From: Iris pallida
Lineage: Eukaryota > Streptophyta > Magnoliopsida > Asparagales > Iridaceae
Length of the DNA: 64,000 nt
Direction: 5' to 3'
NCBI GenBank assembly: GCA_029216955.1
Contig: JANAVB010010791.1
Location: forward strand, 4,246,158-4,310,157
In this document: one piece after another, positions 54,710-64,000 of the stretch
Position numbering within the stretch: the first letter of the stretch is position 1
Layout of the letters: every line of letters starts with the position of its first letter
Notes under the pieces: generated by a model
Databases searched by the model: none
What the model saw: the letters and a program-made list of their open reading frames with translations, nothing else
What the model was told of the DNA's origin: nothing
Program-made: the position numbers and the translations under genes

Positions 54710-55632
54710 TGTTTGCAAAAACAAAAGTTGAAGAACTTTATTGATACAAACTTTGTAAAAGATTACAATTTGAATTCTGGGAATGGTACAACTTTAGGAA
54801 TCCAATCTAGATGACGATTGCTTTATCCCTTGAACGATGTGAACTTTGAAGACGAAGCCTCTGAAGTTGAAAACAACTCTGGAATTGAAGGCAAAAAGCC
54901 TCGGAAGTTGAAGGCAAAAGCCTCAGAAGAATGCAGCAGCACTTGGGCAAGAACTCCTGAACTCTCTGAACTTTGAAGTCTGATTTCTCTATAATCTGAT
55001 CTCTGATCTCAGATTGTTGATCCCCTTTGAATGGAGACTTGAAACTCTATTTATAGAGTTCTGAGAAATAACTAACTTTTAGTCATTCTGGACTGCGCAT
55101 GATGGATTGCGCAATAATAGACTACGCAGACAGTTACTGGATCATGGGCCAACTGTCTTGGACACATGGCATAATTTGATTGAAATGCGCAAGATCGTGC
55201 ATAAACAGTTGCCACGAAATGAGCAATAAATGGCATGAATGCCACGTGTATTTTGTTATTTGTGTTGATAGAACGCGCACATTGAATTGCGCTAGTTTTG
55301 GATTGCGTCAACTTGAATTATGCAGGAAATGGATTGCGCCAACATAGATTACGCCAACATGGATTGCGCTGCCAGCTGTCCTCGAGCGCCGTGCTGCACG
55401 ATTAAATGAACGGTCGCCTCGTTCTCTGCGCTGTCAGCTGTCAGAAGATTTGATTTGTGTCAGGTAATGATGGTGATTTGCCACGTCAGCCTACGTACTT
55501 GGAAGTGCGCGCAATCTATCGTGCGCAATCTTAAGGATGCGCAATCTGATGTCTGCGCAGTTCATCTGAAAGTTGTATTTCTTGATTTTCTGACTTTGTT
55601 GATGTGTGCAACTTAATTTTTTAGGACCTACA
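54710..55632 (-). repeat. Tat element 5' LTR
   Basis: Sense start TGTAGGTCC at 55632, sense end GCAAACA at 54710. It matches the left LTR closely; differences include the missing 16-bp duplication at ~55105 and several C/T changes in TGCGCA words. The sense TATA lies in CTCTATTTATAGAG (~55044-55057). Confidence 0.95.
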
Positions 55633-57278
55633 AGCATGATATATATCCATCAGATAAACATGAAGGTAATGAAGATAAAATACTTGAGAAGGATAAATCC
55701 AGTCGACTTGAATGCTCTCCCACAAAGTATGATCAGTCTAAATATAGATAATCATGAACTTTGAGATGGAATCTCAATACGAAATGCCAAATCAGTTTAA
55801 ACTCAAAAGGATTATCAATAAATTAAATTACTTTTGGCCGGATAACTTTTAGAAACAAAAAATGAGAGAATTAAAAAATAAATATTAAAATCATATATTC
55901 TCTCATAAACTCAATACAAATCCAAATATCATGAACAACTCAACAAAATATTTTAAGTAAAAGAATATATGTCCATGATGAACTAGGTATACCACATATT
56001 AAGGGCATAAAATAATTGAAACAATTAATTTGCTCCCCCTTAAAATATGCGTATATAGTTCAAAAATAATTTATATGAATAAAATAGATAAAATAAATAA
56101 TCACAAGATCTAAGGGATTTCCAAGATATGCATCTTTTCTTTCCTTTGATCAAATGCATATAAAATTCCAAACTCAAAACAAATATCATCTTTAGGCAAA
56201 AAGAAATATCCAATAACTAAATGCTTAAAGATGAACAAAGAAAATATATCTCCAATATATATATATATATAAAATATTTCAAGACATTAAAAGATTTTGA
56301 AAACTGTCTTTAATAATAACATTTGAGTACCGGACAGATTAAATAAATCAAGAAGAAATCAAAAAGACTTTTAAAAAATGTATGGAATTTATTACAAAAA
56401 AAAACTGTCTTAATAAATGTTCGAATGCATCCATTTAGTCCTCAGACTGAAAGCTGGCGATTCGAATCACGAAAATAATTTCAATAAAAGAATCCATTAA
56501 TCATAAATAAATCCATTTGAACAAATAAACATAACTAGATAAATGTCCAAAGAAAAGTGTATTCTAGATATATGGCATGTCAAGGGGATAATTGATTTGA
56601 AACAATTAACTTCTCCACCTTTACATAGCTATATCCAAGAAATAATAATATTGACAAAATTTTTAAAATAAAATTCAGAGACATATTTTCAAAAGTAGAA
56701 AATTAATCCAAAAATATTAGGTCTTCTTATCAAAGTTTATTTCTTCCCTTTTAAAGCATTAGCACTGTGTCCACCTGACAACCGTAAGGTTTAAAGAAAA
56801 GAAACGCTTTGGGAGAGAGATTCAATTTGCTTGACTTCTCCCCGCAAAGAATTACGATTATAGACAGTAAGTAACTTGAATAAGAAGATAATAATATGAA
56901 GCTCAAAATCATTAATATTACGAATATTACACAAGCTAAAGATGAAATCACAATACCATAATATTCAATGATTAGTCACGAATACGAAAAACAATCATCT
57001 TTAGACAAAAGAAGAAATATCTACTAAATGAAGATTTAAAAATAAAACAATCAAAAGATATTTCAAATTAGCATGATGAATAATCGTATAAGTCAAAAGA
57101 TGACATAAATTGATCTATGCTATAGAATCTCACAATCGACAAGATAGATCAACATATGCTACCTTTTGTGAAAATTTAAAGAGATAATATTATTCATCAA
57201 ATCTAAAATTCAAAATCCATCAGATAACAATTGCAACTAGATCTCAATAAATCTTTAGTTTATAAAGCGTTGATCAAT

Positions 57279-57399
57279 CTTGGGTTAGCTGTAGAGGTTG
57301 TCCCAGCTAACGGAGGTTCACCGGGGAACACTTAAGTACCGCTTCGCTTCGACCGTAGTCGTGGTGACAGACAGACCTTTTGTAGGCTTGTACCCAAAA
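57279..57399 (-). ncRNA. Conserved structured copia element, copy 2
   Basis: TTGGGTTAGCTGTAGAGG at the left and GGCTTGTACCCAAAAT at the right, with complementary ends TTGGGT/ACCCAA. The middle is diverged, but CCCAGCTA, TACCGCTTCGCTTC and ACCTTTTGTAGG remain in order. The 40 bp to the left are also shared with copy 3. Confidence 0.4.
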
Positions 57400-57713
57400 T
57401 AAATATCTTCTTTAACAACCGAAGACTTAAGAAGAATTAGTGCAATAAAAAAAATTATATTCTATGGACTTAAAAAAAATCTTAGAATAATGTAGCATAC
57501 AACATAAGATGTATGAATTACATTTATCCATATGTGCTACAAAATCATTGGGTAACAATAAAATATAAAATATTTGTAAATCAAAATATAGGACCTAGAT
57601 ACGCTGATGTATTTTGGAACCTAGGGGACTGGGTTCAGTACCTTGGATCCAGAACTAGACGATAGTTGCAAGTACATCATAATAAATCTTAAGTCTATAA
57701 AGTATTGATCGCT

Positions 57714-57830
57714 TCGGGTTAGCTGTAGGGGCCGGTTCCCAGCTAGCGGTAGTCCGAAGACTAGTGTACCGTGTCGCTTCAGGCTATTTACACCTGTATG
57801 ACAGAAGGACCCTTTCGGCTTGTTTTCAAA
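57714..57830 (-). ncRNA. Conserved structured copia element, copy 3
   Basis: The best match to copy 1 in copia-1: GGGTTAGCT, CCCAGCTAGCGGTAGTCCGA, GTGTCGCTT and GGACCCTTTCGGCTTG. The right closing segment is TTTTCAAAAT instead of TACCCAAAAT, so the outer stem is weakened. It lies 435 bp from copy 2 with shared flanks (AATAAATCTTWAGTYTATAAAG), implying a tandem duplication. Confidence 0.4.
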
Positions 57831-58883
57831 ATATTTTCTACTCTTAAGAACTTAGATTCAAAAGAATATATGCAGTATCATCGAACATCATCGAAATCCA
57901 GAATCCCTAAAAGTAAAATAAGTAAATACCCAAAGAATGGTTTATCAAGATCAAGATATTAAAAATATCATGTATCCAAAATGTCAACCAAAAAGCCAAG
58001 AAAAACATACATCATTAAGAGAGGCTTTGAGGAAGAAGCTGGTAAAGATAAGAACATAAATTTGTTAACAAAATCAATAACTTAAGTATGAGATAAGCAC
58101 TAGTTTGAAACTACTTTTCAAAATAATATAATATAGAACTTGAACTTAACTCATATATCCCCATAAAGATATTTATATAATATAGGAAACATATCAGCAA
58201 TATATAAATGAAAATGAATTATGTATGTATCCTTAATAAGCATAAAAAAATATCATAAGATCAGAAACATGCATAAATAAACTTTATCTGACAAAGATGT
58301 AATTGATTCATAAGAAGTTAATAAAATTTAAGAATCAATAGTGAATATATTATGCAAGCACAAGGTTAACATAAAAGAATATGTATATACTTTTCAAGTA
58401 AATAGAATACTAGTGCTAAACATACATACTAACAAAATACTAATCAAAGTAAATACGACATGTTAAAGACAAATCGGTAAGAAGTGACCAAAAAATATTA
58501 AAGGCGAAGAGTCAAAAGCATAAACCAAAAACAAAAGCTTCTATGGACTAGAGTGGTATGCATGCTTCAAGGATAAAACTAAAATAAAGAGCATACATAG
58601 ACAAATGTGTCACACTAAAAAAAAAGAAACTATATAGTGTGAGATGATCATTTAAGCTAGACAATAGTCATGCTAAGATTATATCTCACATTGATTTAAA
58701 TAATAAACAATTTAAAAGATATCAATGAAAGCTAATAGCAAGACATCAAAAAGAACATGCTAGATATTAGAAACTATTTAGTAAGCATGTTACCGAAGTG
58801 GTTCTAGTGACCACACTTCTGTTGGTGCAATTGCATGGAAGATGACCTTTGTAGCTTTGCAATCACCAACATGTTCCATGGTT

Positions 58884-59672
58884 CTATTTGATATGAGAAG
58901 CTTCACCTGCAGGTGAAGACTTTGGTATCCAATACTTGGATCCATATTTGTTAGCTTTGGGAACCCATTTGCACAAGTTTATATCAACTAGCTTTCTAAT
59001 CTGATAACGATTAGAAATATGTCCATTCATACCACAATAATGACAGAAAGAATTAACATTAGTACTATGTGCAGCAGTATGAGAATGTGCAGTAGTGTGA
59101 TATGATGTGCGTGGACACTTGTAATAGAAAGCATGGTTATGTGAAGCTTTAGCTTTGCTTGCTTCCTTTCTAGATGATCTGACGTGTGTGACTTTGTGAT
59201 ATGCTAAGTGTCTTGTGTTAGACTGAGTCGTAGGTTGTACTACCTGCTTTCCCAGTCTAATCTCTAACTTTTTAGAGTTAGCACAGATCTCATCATACTT
59301 AGCAGAGAGAGCATCAATTCTAAATGAAGCAATAGAATACTTCTTCTTTTCTGATTCTAATTCCTCCTTAAGTTTAGCATTTTCTTGAGTGCTTTTCTCA
59401 ATGCATTCAAGCGCCTCATGCAATCTAAACTCAAGTGTGGATATCTCAATAGAATTATCAGAAGTAGAAGTATCTCTAGCATCATTCAATAAGCAAGTAA
59501 GCTTTTTAATCTCACGCTTATAGGATAGAATATCCTTTCTAGCTTGCTTATATTTATCTAATACTTTCTTGTGTTCTTCTAACAGATCACTGAAAGCATC
59601 AGATAAATTATCATAAAAAAATTCACTCTCTTCAGAAAAAGAATTATTTTGTACCTCGTTAGATAATGCCAT
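58884..59672 (-). CDS. Copia-2 gag, C-terminal part
   Basis: A 262-codon ORF. The N-terminal half is a long coiled coil (LLEEHKKVLDKYKQARKDILSYKREIKKL; TQENAKLKEELESEKKKY). A His-rich stretch (HTTAHSHTAAHS) is followed by CHYCGMNGHISNRY, a zinc knuckle whose fourth ligand is Tyr instead of Cys. It ends PAGEASHIK. Copia-1 has the same order of coiled coil and CTYCGTHGHI. It is separated from the N-terminal gag piece by a frameshift and an acidic poly-Glu tract (GAAGAA repeat complement, 59702-59735). The ATG at 59672 may be internal to the original gag. Loss of the last Cys could impair RNA binding. Confidence 0.8.
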   Translation of the reverse strand: MALSNEVQNNSFSEESEFFYDNLSDAFSDLLEEHKKVLDKYKQARKDILSYKREIKKLTCLLNDARDTSTSDNSIEISTLEFRLHEALECIEKSTQENAKLKEELESEKKKYSIASFRIDALSAKYDEICANSKKLEIRLGKQVVQPTTQSNTRHLAYHKVTHVRSSRKEASKAKASHNHAFYYKCPRTSYHTTAHSHTAAHSTNVNSFCHYCGMNGHISNRYQIRKLVDINLCKWVPKANKYGSKYWIPKSSPAGEASHIK

Positions 59673-59786
59673 TGTGCATAAATTTGCAGCTTGATGAGGT
59701 TTTTTTTCTTCTTCTTCTTCTTCTTCTTCTTCAGACTCTCTTGCTTCACTTTTACACCATATGCCCGATGATCTTCCTTCATTTGA

Positions 59787-60335
59787 TTATTCGTATTGAC
59801 TCTCCTTTCTTGTAGTAGTATAATCTTCTTGGATGTGGTCTATCTTCTTGTAATTGTCACATACAAGCTCTTCTTCGTATAAGGGATTATGTTGTACCTT
59901 AAATCCCAATTTCGTTATGTACATATTTGCATCATTATGAAGACTATCCTTCTCTCTGGAGTTGCTAGCTTTGCTTTCATACCTGCACTCATAAGTAGCT
60001 TCAAGAACTTTCCAAATTTTATGAGATGTTGTGCAAGTAGAAATAAGATTGAATACATTTGTGTCTACAGCATAATAAAACATATGCATAGCTTTTGCAA
60101 CAAGGCTAGCTAACTTCTTCTCTTCATCCGTGTAACTATAATAAGGCTTATTGATTATAGAGGATGTAAGAATAGAAGTGATAGTAGGCTTTTTGTAGCC
60201 GGTGACAACAATTGACCATAAGTCAAAATCTAGAGACTTCAAGTAGAAGCTCATCCGTGTCTTCCAATAGCTATAGTTTGTTCCATCAAATAGTGGGAGT
60301 CTATTTGAGGATTGCTCTTCAGTTGTGAAGTACAT
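59787..60335 (-). CDS. Copia-2 gag, N-terminal part
   Basis: 182 codons from ATG 60335 (MYFTTEEQSSNRLPLFDG). It contains GTNYSYWKTRMSFYLKSLDFDLWSIV, the copia gag N-terminal signature, and LVAKAMHMFYYAVDTNVFNLISTCTTSHKIWKVLEATYE of the UBN2-type gag fold. After ATYECRYESKASN the conserved middle of gag is missing: it goes straight to LHNDANMYITKL and PLYEEELVCDNYKKIDHIQED, which may be deletion plus zinc-knuckle remnants (GYKKxxHIQEDY). The expected ~100-residue central section is absent, so capsid assembly by this copy is doubtful. It starts ~300 bp inside the PBS. Confidence 0.8.
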   Translation of the reverse strand: MYFTTEEQSSNRLPLFDGTNYSYWKTRMSFYLKSLDFDLWSIVVTGYKKPTITSILTSSIINKPYYSYTDEEKKLASLVAKAMHMFYYAVDTNVFNLISTCTTSHKIWKVLEATYECRYESKASNSREKDSLHNDANMYITKLGFKVQHNPLYEEELVCDNYKKIDHIQEDYTTTRKESQYE

Positions 60336-60477
60336 ACTTGCTATATGTGATACAGAGATCTATGTAACAGCAGTTATACAATAACAATATTACCTCGCTT
60401 TACCTGTATAACCCGCTTTGATAATGAGGATCTGCTCCAAGGATGTTAAGCCAAATAATAAAATCCTTGCTAGGATA

Positions 60478-60649
60478 CCAATTGAAGGAGCAATTGGTAT
60501 AAGCAATAATATCTCTATAAGGAGCACCTGCAATAATATCTCTAGAAGGAGCACCTGCTCTGATACCAATTGTAGGAGCAATTGGTATGAGCAGCAATAT
60601 CTATATACCAAGCACCCGCTCTCCAGTTGTAGCACTAGCTCTGATACCA
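60478..60649 (-). repeat. Repeated PBS/LTR-end units next to the copia-2 5' LTR
   Basis: GCTCTGATACCA (inverse of TGGTATCAGAGC) occurs at 60557-60568 and at 60638-60649, each followed by ATTGTAGGA. Degenerate half-units CCAATTGAAGGAGCAATTGGT (60478-60499) and CAATTGGTATGAGC lie between them. Only the 60638-60649 copy abuts the LTR and is likely the working PBS. Confidence 0.8.
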
Positions 60650-60651
60650 AT

Positions 60652-62095
60652 TGTAGGATCGATTGTAGGAACGAGTTGTAAAGCGCAATACTCTAGAGGG
60701 GGTGAATAGAGTAGGCAGCGGAAATTAACTATTTAAAAATGTTAGTAACAAGATCACAGATAATATATCACAGATATGTAAATAAAAAGTAGAGAGTAGA
60801 GAGCAAACGCAAACACGAGGAGGTATACTGGTTTCCCTCTTGTGAGGACTAGTCCAGTCAGAAGAACTCTAGCTTCCAGTTGAATCCACTATGGAAAATC
60901 ACCACAAGTTTTCATCCGAAGTTCTTACAACTTCTACAACGCTAGCTTTGATCCAAAGTACTCGACCAACTTCAATTGTGAAGTGGGTACCTTCAATCAA
61001 GCCTCTGATTACAACCACTCTGAAACTTCTAGACCGAACCGTACTGGCAAATCGACCAGAGGATTGTAACTGGCTTGGAATTTGAAAATAAAAGCTCAGA
61101 ATACTTTGGAAGAAGTAGTAGGCTTATAGAGAAGAGATATGAAAGTGAAATGAGTGAGTTGAAATGATCAAAATCCTTCTCTATTTATAGTTTTTCCAAA
61201 TGCAGAATTCTGACAGAATTCGGGCAGAATTCGGGCAGAACACTATGAGAAAATCACGTTGGGATCCGTAACTGCAGGAGGATCAAGTTCAAAAAGCAAC
61301 GTTCACTAACCGAACTCTGGCCGAATTTGGGCCGAACTCTGGCCGAGTTCTGTTTGAGTTCCGTCAGGGTTTTGTAAATCAGTTTTGGGCTTTTTTGAAA
61401 AGTCAGGCAGTTAGGAAGTAGTTTGGGCTTTTGTAAGTGGGCTTGTTTTCAAAATGAAGGGGTATTTTGAAAACGTTTCTTGGGTAGCCTATTTGCCAGT
61501 ACGATGTAGTGTACATCATATTCCTAGACTCAATAAATATGCAAAATTATATTGATGAAATAGGAAAACCAAGAGCCCTTTGATGACGCCTTTCTTCAGA
61601 TATTTGAGCAAGCATGAAGACGCCTTTTTCACTTGACGGCGGTCGTCCAAAGATAAACAGATCTGGAAATCTGAATACCTTTCGGGGGCTTCGCCCCCGA
61701 ACCCATGACGGGGGGCGCTGCCCCCTCGACCCCTGTCCGCTGACCGGGCAGCGGAACCCCCGATGCGAGGCCCCGGATAGGTCATTAGACGGTTCAGAGA
61801 AATCTTCTTGTATAATGCCGTCTTTGGCCCATCAATAATTCTCTATTGCATATGTCCTGGTTTGACAAAGCTTGATCATGCTTACTGCATGTCTATAAGA
61901 ACATGTTAGACGAATAAAACAATATGATACAAGCATAGCAATATGATATAGAACATTTAGGACAATGCTAATATTAGGACAATGCTAAGTTTAAGTAGCA
62001 ACATGATAGTGATTACATGAATATTAGTGACATCATTATGTTAAACTTAATTGATTAGCCATATTCAAAAACACGATATAATCATTGGGCTAACA
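60652..62095 (-). repeat. Copia-2 5' LTR (1,444 bp)
   Basis: Begins TGTAGGATCG on the plus strand and ends GGGCTAACA at 62095, followed by GTCGG. It is nearly identical to 36743-38175, with the GC hairpins at 61681-61770 and TATA region at ~61180. Confidence 0.95.
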
Positions 62096-62493
62096 GTCGG
62101 TTCCCTTCATCCAATATGCTTTTCGTCGGATGCCTGATAGCACCAACAACCGCCTCGAGCAGCCGCTGCCCAGCTCTAAAGTTGTAGGCACCGCCTCTGA
62201 CCGACATTGCACTTTGACCTTCGATTGGATCCACCCCTTGTCGACCCCAAGTCTGGTGAGTTTCCCAACACTTTTCTCTCTCTCTTAGTTTGGAAGTGAA
62301 GAACACGACGATTTCTCTCTCTTCCATTTGATTGGGCTTGAATTGTTAATTAGGCTTTGAAAAAAGCATATAAATTTGGCTATTAACAATTTTAGGTCTT
62401 GGGCTTTAATTAGTTTTGCTTCTAAAGGATTTTAAACCTATTTAATATTTAGCACTGGGCTTTGGGCCAAAAGGCCAGGCCTTAGCAGCCAGT

Positions 62494-62851
62494 TGTCACG
62501 CCCCGTTCTCAAAATACAAAAGACTAGGATACATAAACAAGCCAGCTACGTATCAAGAGGACTCCGGCCTAGTTCGAATATGTATACTCTGTCTAGAGGT
62601 CAAGTATAACTGTCTAAAATGTCAAGTCAAATATATCTCGATCACAAAATAGTAATATCAATTAGCAAACCAAGTGCACTAAACTTCAGACCGTAATACT
62701 GATTTTAGAATAGACAAATATATTAGAGTGGATCTCCAATAACACATATGTCATGAACAAGTTAGAGAAAAGATTAAGCTTGTAAAATACTTGGTTATAA
62801 TAGCTGCATGAGTCAATATATGACAAAAATATAAATATGTAAGGATAAGAT
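62494..62851 (-). mobile_element. LTR G: inverted LTR end, cut by copia-3
   Basis: It starts TGTCACGCCCCGTTCTC on the plus strand, then AAAATACAAAAGACTAGGATAC. This is the inverse of the LTR ends at 18824 and 34814. 358 bp remain before the copia-3 LTR begins; the rest is beyond the window. No gene is seen. Confidence 0.6.
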
Positions 62852-63766
62852 TGTTGACCCAAATCACAGTCAACCAAATATTGAAAAATTGACAATATGA
62901 TACTTGTCATAATTCAATATGATACATCAAGACAGAACTCAGTACAAGATGGACGTCGTCTCTCTCCTGCAGCATACTCGTTTCGGAGTTTGTAATATTT
63001 TATATTTGTTGAGTCTAGCTAAATGTAAACTGAGTAGCACTGGGTATTCTTGGCTTAACCCTTATCCCCAAAACAAATCCAAAAGATCCACCAAGCCAAA
63101 ACTAGCCCACATAGGCCCATTGAACTTTTTGTCAGCATGGAGACAGAGTTCGGGCCGAACTCTGTCCCCTAAATTACATGACCCTAATTTTTAGGGTTTG
63201 CTGTATGCTAGTTGTCCAACGGCCAAAAGTTTGAATTCTTGACACAGAATTATGGCCGAATTCTGCCTATCCCAACTAGTATAAATAGGCCTTGAATTCT
63301 CTCATTTTCAATCATCCAATTATCTTCTCTTCTCTTCTCTCTAAGCCTCATACAAGCCTTAACCTTCTCATCTACTAGCCATAAGCTTTCTAAGCCTAAA
63401 AGTGCTCAGTGCTATTCAGATAGGAGTTTGTCCAAGAGTCAAGAAAGTCGCTTGAAAAATTCCAAGCATCGCTACAGCGATCTTTGTAAAAAGTTGACGT
63501 GCTCTTCTGAAGAAAAGCCACGGGTGTAACTACTATTTCATAAATAATGAATTTAATCCTGAGCTAGAGTTCTTAGGCCTAGACTAGTCCTCCATGAGGG
63601 AAACCAGGTTAAAAATGACTGTGTTTGCGTATGCTCTCTTGATCTTTTTATTCCCGTATTTACTACTCTGATTATTTACTATTGGTGAAAAGAGTTTAAT
63701 TTTTATTTGGCTATTATTGTTATAAACTCTATTCACCCCCCTCTAGAGTTGCCTACCTGTTCTTCA
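62852..63766 (+). repeat. Copia-3 5' LTR (915 bp)
   Basis: Begins TGTTGACCCAAATC, like the sense starts of copia-1 (TGTTGGCCCATTGG) and copia-2 (TGTTAGCCCAATG). It ends GTTCTTCA two bases before the PBS. TATAAATA at 63280-63287 is preceded by GAGTTCGGGCCGAACTC (63147-63163, a near-perfect palindrome) and GGCCGAATTCTG repeats. CTCTAGAGTTGCCTAC near the end is shared with the copia-2 LTR in inverse. Confidence 0.85.
63280..63287 (+). promoter_or_regulatory. TATA box of copia-3
   Basis: TATAAATA in AACTAG-TATAAATA-GGCC, 430 bp inside the LTR and ~490 bp before its end. Confidence 0.65.
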
Positions 63767-63768
63767 AT

Positions 63769-63780
63769 TGGTATCAGAGC
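63769..63780 (+). promoter_or_regulatory. Primer binding site (initiator tRNA-Met), copia-3
   Basis: TGGTATCAGAGC two bases after the LTR end, same spacing as in copia-1 and copia-2. Confidence 0.92.
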
Positions 63781-63820
63781 TCTGTTCTCTTAACAAGGAC
63801 TAACATCCTTGAGCTGATCC

Positions 63821-64000
63821 ATGGCAACCACACAACCTATATTTTCCAACCATGGTGAGGGACAGTCCACTCATAGGCTACCCCTATTTGATAGAACAAA
63901 CTACACCTATTAAAAAACTAGGATGAGTTTCTATCTCAAGTCTCTAGACTTTGACCTGTGGACCATTGTCACTGATGGTTGCAAAAAGCCCGCCAGAATA
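63821..64000 (+). pseudogene. Copia-3 gag, N-terminus, cut by the window edge
   Basis: From the first ATG after the PBS: MATTQPIFSNHGEGQ, then RLPLFDRTNYTY, a TAA at 63911-63913, then KTRMSFYLKSLDFDLWTIV. Copia-2 has Trp at the stop position (YSYWKTRM), so the stop is a mutation rather than a true end. The element continues beyond the window. Confidence 0.85.

Larger units (their letters stand above)
38817..55632 (-). mobile_element. Tat-lineage Ty3/gypsy retrotransposon, 16,816 bp, TSD AGCAT
   Basis: The LTRs are 38817-39755 (939 bp) and 54710-55632 (923 bp), flanked by AGCAT at 38812-38816 and 55633-55637. On the minus strand: PBS, ORF1, gag-protease, RT, RNase H, a second RNase H (aRH) and integrase. 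The extra RNase H between the first RNase H and integrase, plus the ORF before gag, define the Tat/Ogre group. On the plus strand, between integrase and the 3' LTR, it carries two antisense genes and a minisatellite. It inserted into copia-2. Confidence 0.97.
55638..58883. other. Copia-2 internal noncoding region, right of the Tat insertion
   Basis: 3.2 kb, very AT-rich. No pol domain can be read on either strand. It contains two copies of the structured 3' element (57279 and 57714) and two further CT-rich tracts that are purine-rich on the sense strand (56030-56041 and 56604-56616). The 62-66-codon ORFs at 56751 and 57771 are not supported. Confidence 0.7.
36743..62095 (-). mobile_element. 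Copia-2: gag-only Ty1/copia element with a nested Tat element, TSD GTCGG
   Basis: Near-identical LTRs (36743-38175 and 60652-62095) are flanked by GTCGG at 36738-36742 and 62096-62100. Without the nested Tat element and one AGCAT, the element is about 8.53 kb. A PBS for initiator tRNA-Met and a gag gene are present, but no protease, integrase, RT or RNase H is readable in 38176-38811 or 55638-58883. This is the layout of a TR-GAG non-autonomous element. The LTR start at 36743 is TTTAGGATCG where the other copy has TGTAGGATCG, a point change of the terminal TG. Confidence 0.93.
35180..62493 (+). mobile_element. LTR F, split by copia-2
   Basis: It starts TGTAACCCTCTG at 35180 and is similar to LTR C over its AT-rich start. 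A TATA box lies at 35624-35630, GTGTCC/GGACAC words at 35710-35880 and a GC-rich zone at 35930-36740. It is split at 36742/62096 by copia-2 with the GTCGG duplication; GC-rich sequence resumes at 62101 and runs to 62493, where another LTR (G) begins. The original 3' end is not in the window. ORFs at 35717-36555 and 62082-62327 look like chance ORFs of the GC-rich zone. Confidence 0.65.

Noticed and set aside
57771..57962. 63-codon ORF covering part of the structured copia motif
   Set aside because: It is on the strand opposite the element's sense and is not open in the other copies.
61516..61838. ORFs repeated in both copia-2 LTRs (also 37694-37918)
   Set aside because: They cover the GC hairpins in the LTR; duplication reflects the LTR pair, not gene conservation.

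Overview
This window looks like plant nuclear heterochromatin made almost entirely of nested transposable elements; I found no convincing host gene. The plant assignment rests on Ty1/copia elements primed by initiator tRNA-Met (TGGTATCAGAGC sites), a Tat-lineage Ty3/gypsy element with a second RNase H and an antisense plant-mobile-domain gene, a MULE, a CACTA element and ~3-4 kb LTRs starting TGTAA and ending TKACA. I cannot name the species. All boundaries were read by eye. | Layout. 1-1902: parts of two long gypsy-type LTRs. 1903-5538: remnant of a Tat-like element (repeat array, antisense ORF start, 3' LTR with a 49-bp tandem array). 5539-17898: copia-1 on the minus strand (gag, integrase, RT, RNase H, an extra 3' ORF), its pol split by a 3.86-kb solo LTR (8675-12538). 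17899-36742 plus 62096-62493: a tandem series LTR / ~370-bp spacer / LTR / ~370-bp spacer / LTR, whose spacers hold an antisense copia gag remnant. The middle LTR (19201-34814) contains a solo LTR (19588-28596, target duplication ATATG), which itself contains a MULE (20970-26940, duplication CCAATACAA), and also a CACTA element (30472-34048, duplication GAA). The last LTR contains copia-2 (36743-62095, duplication GTCGG), which contains a 16.8-kb Tat element (38817-55632, duplication AGCAT). 62494-62851: another LTR end. 62852-64000: the 5' end of a plus-strand copia-3. | How the parts work together. The Tat element is the richest unit. On the minus strand it has 5' LTR, a PBS that overlaps the start codon of an extra ORF1, gag-protease, and RT/RNase H/second RNase H/integrase. 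On the plus strand, inside the same element, it carries two transcription-unit-like genes with their own TATA boxes and poly(A) signals: a four-exon plant-mobile-domain/coiled-coil gene of 1,400 codons with five in-frame stops, and an intact 88-residue ORF directly downstream of a 26-bp dyad repeat array. A TGCGCA-type motif recurs in the LTR U3, the first intron of the antisense gene and the coding sequence of ORF1. Copia-2 retains only gag, so it resembles a TR-GAG non-autonomous element. Copia-1 and copia-2 share a ~115-nt, potentially base-paired 3' noncoding element and a duplicated polypurine-like tract. The CACTA element has lost most of its transposase but carries a ~250-bp-arm inverted repeat of what looks like a captured gene fragment.
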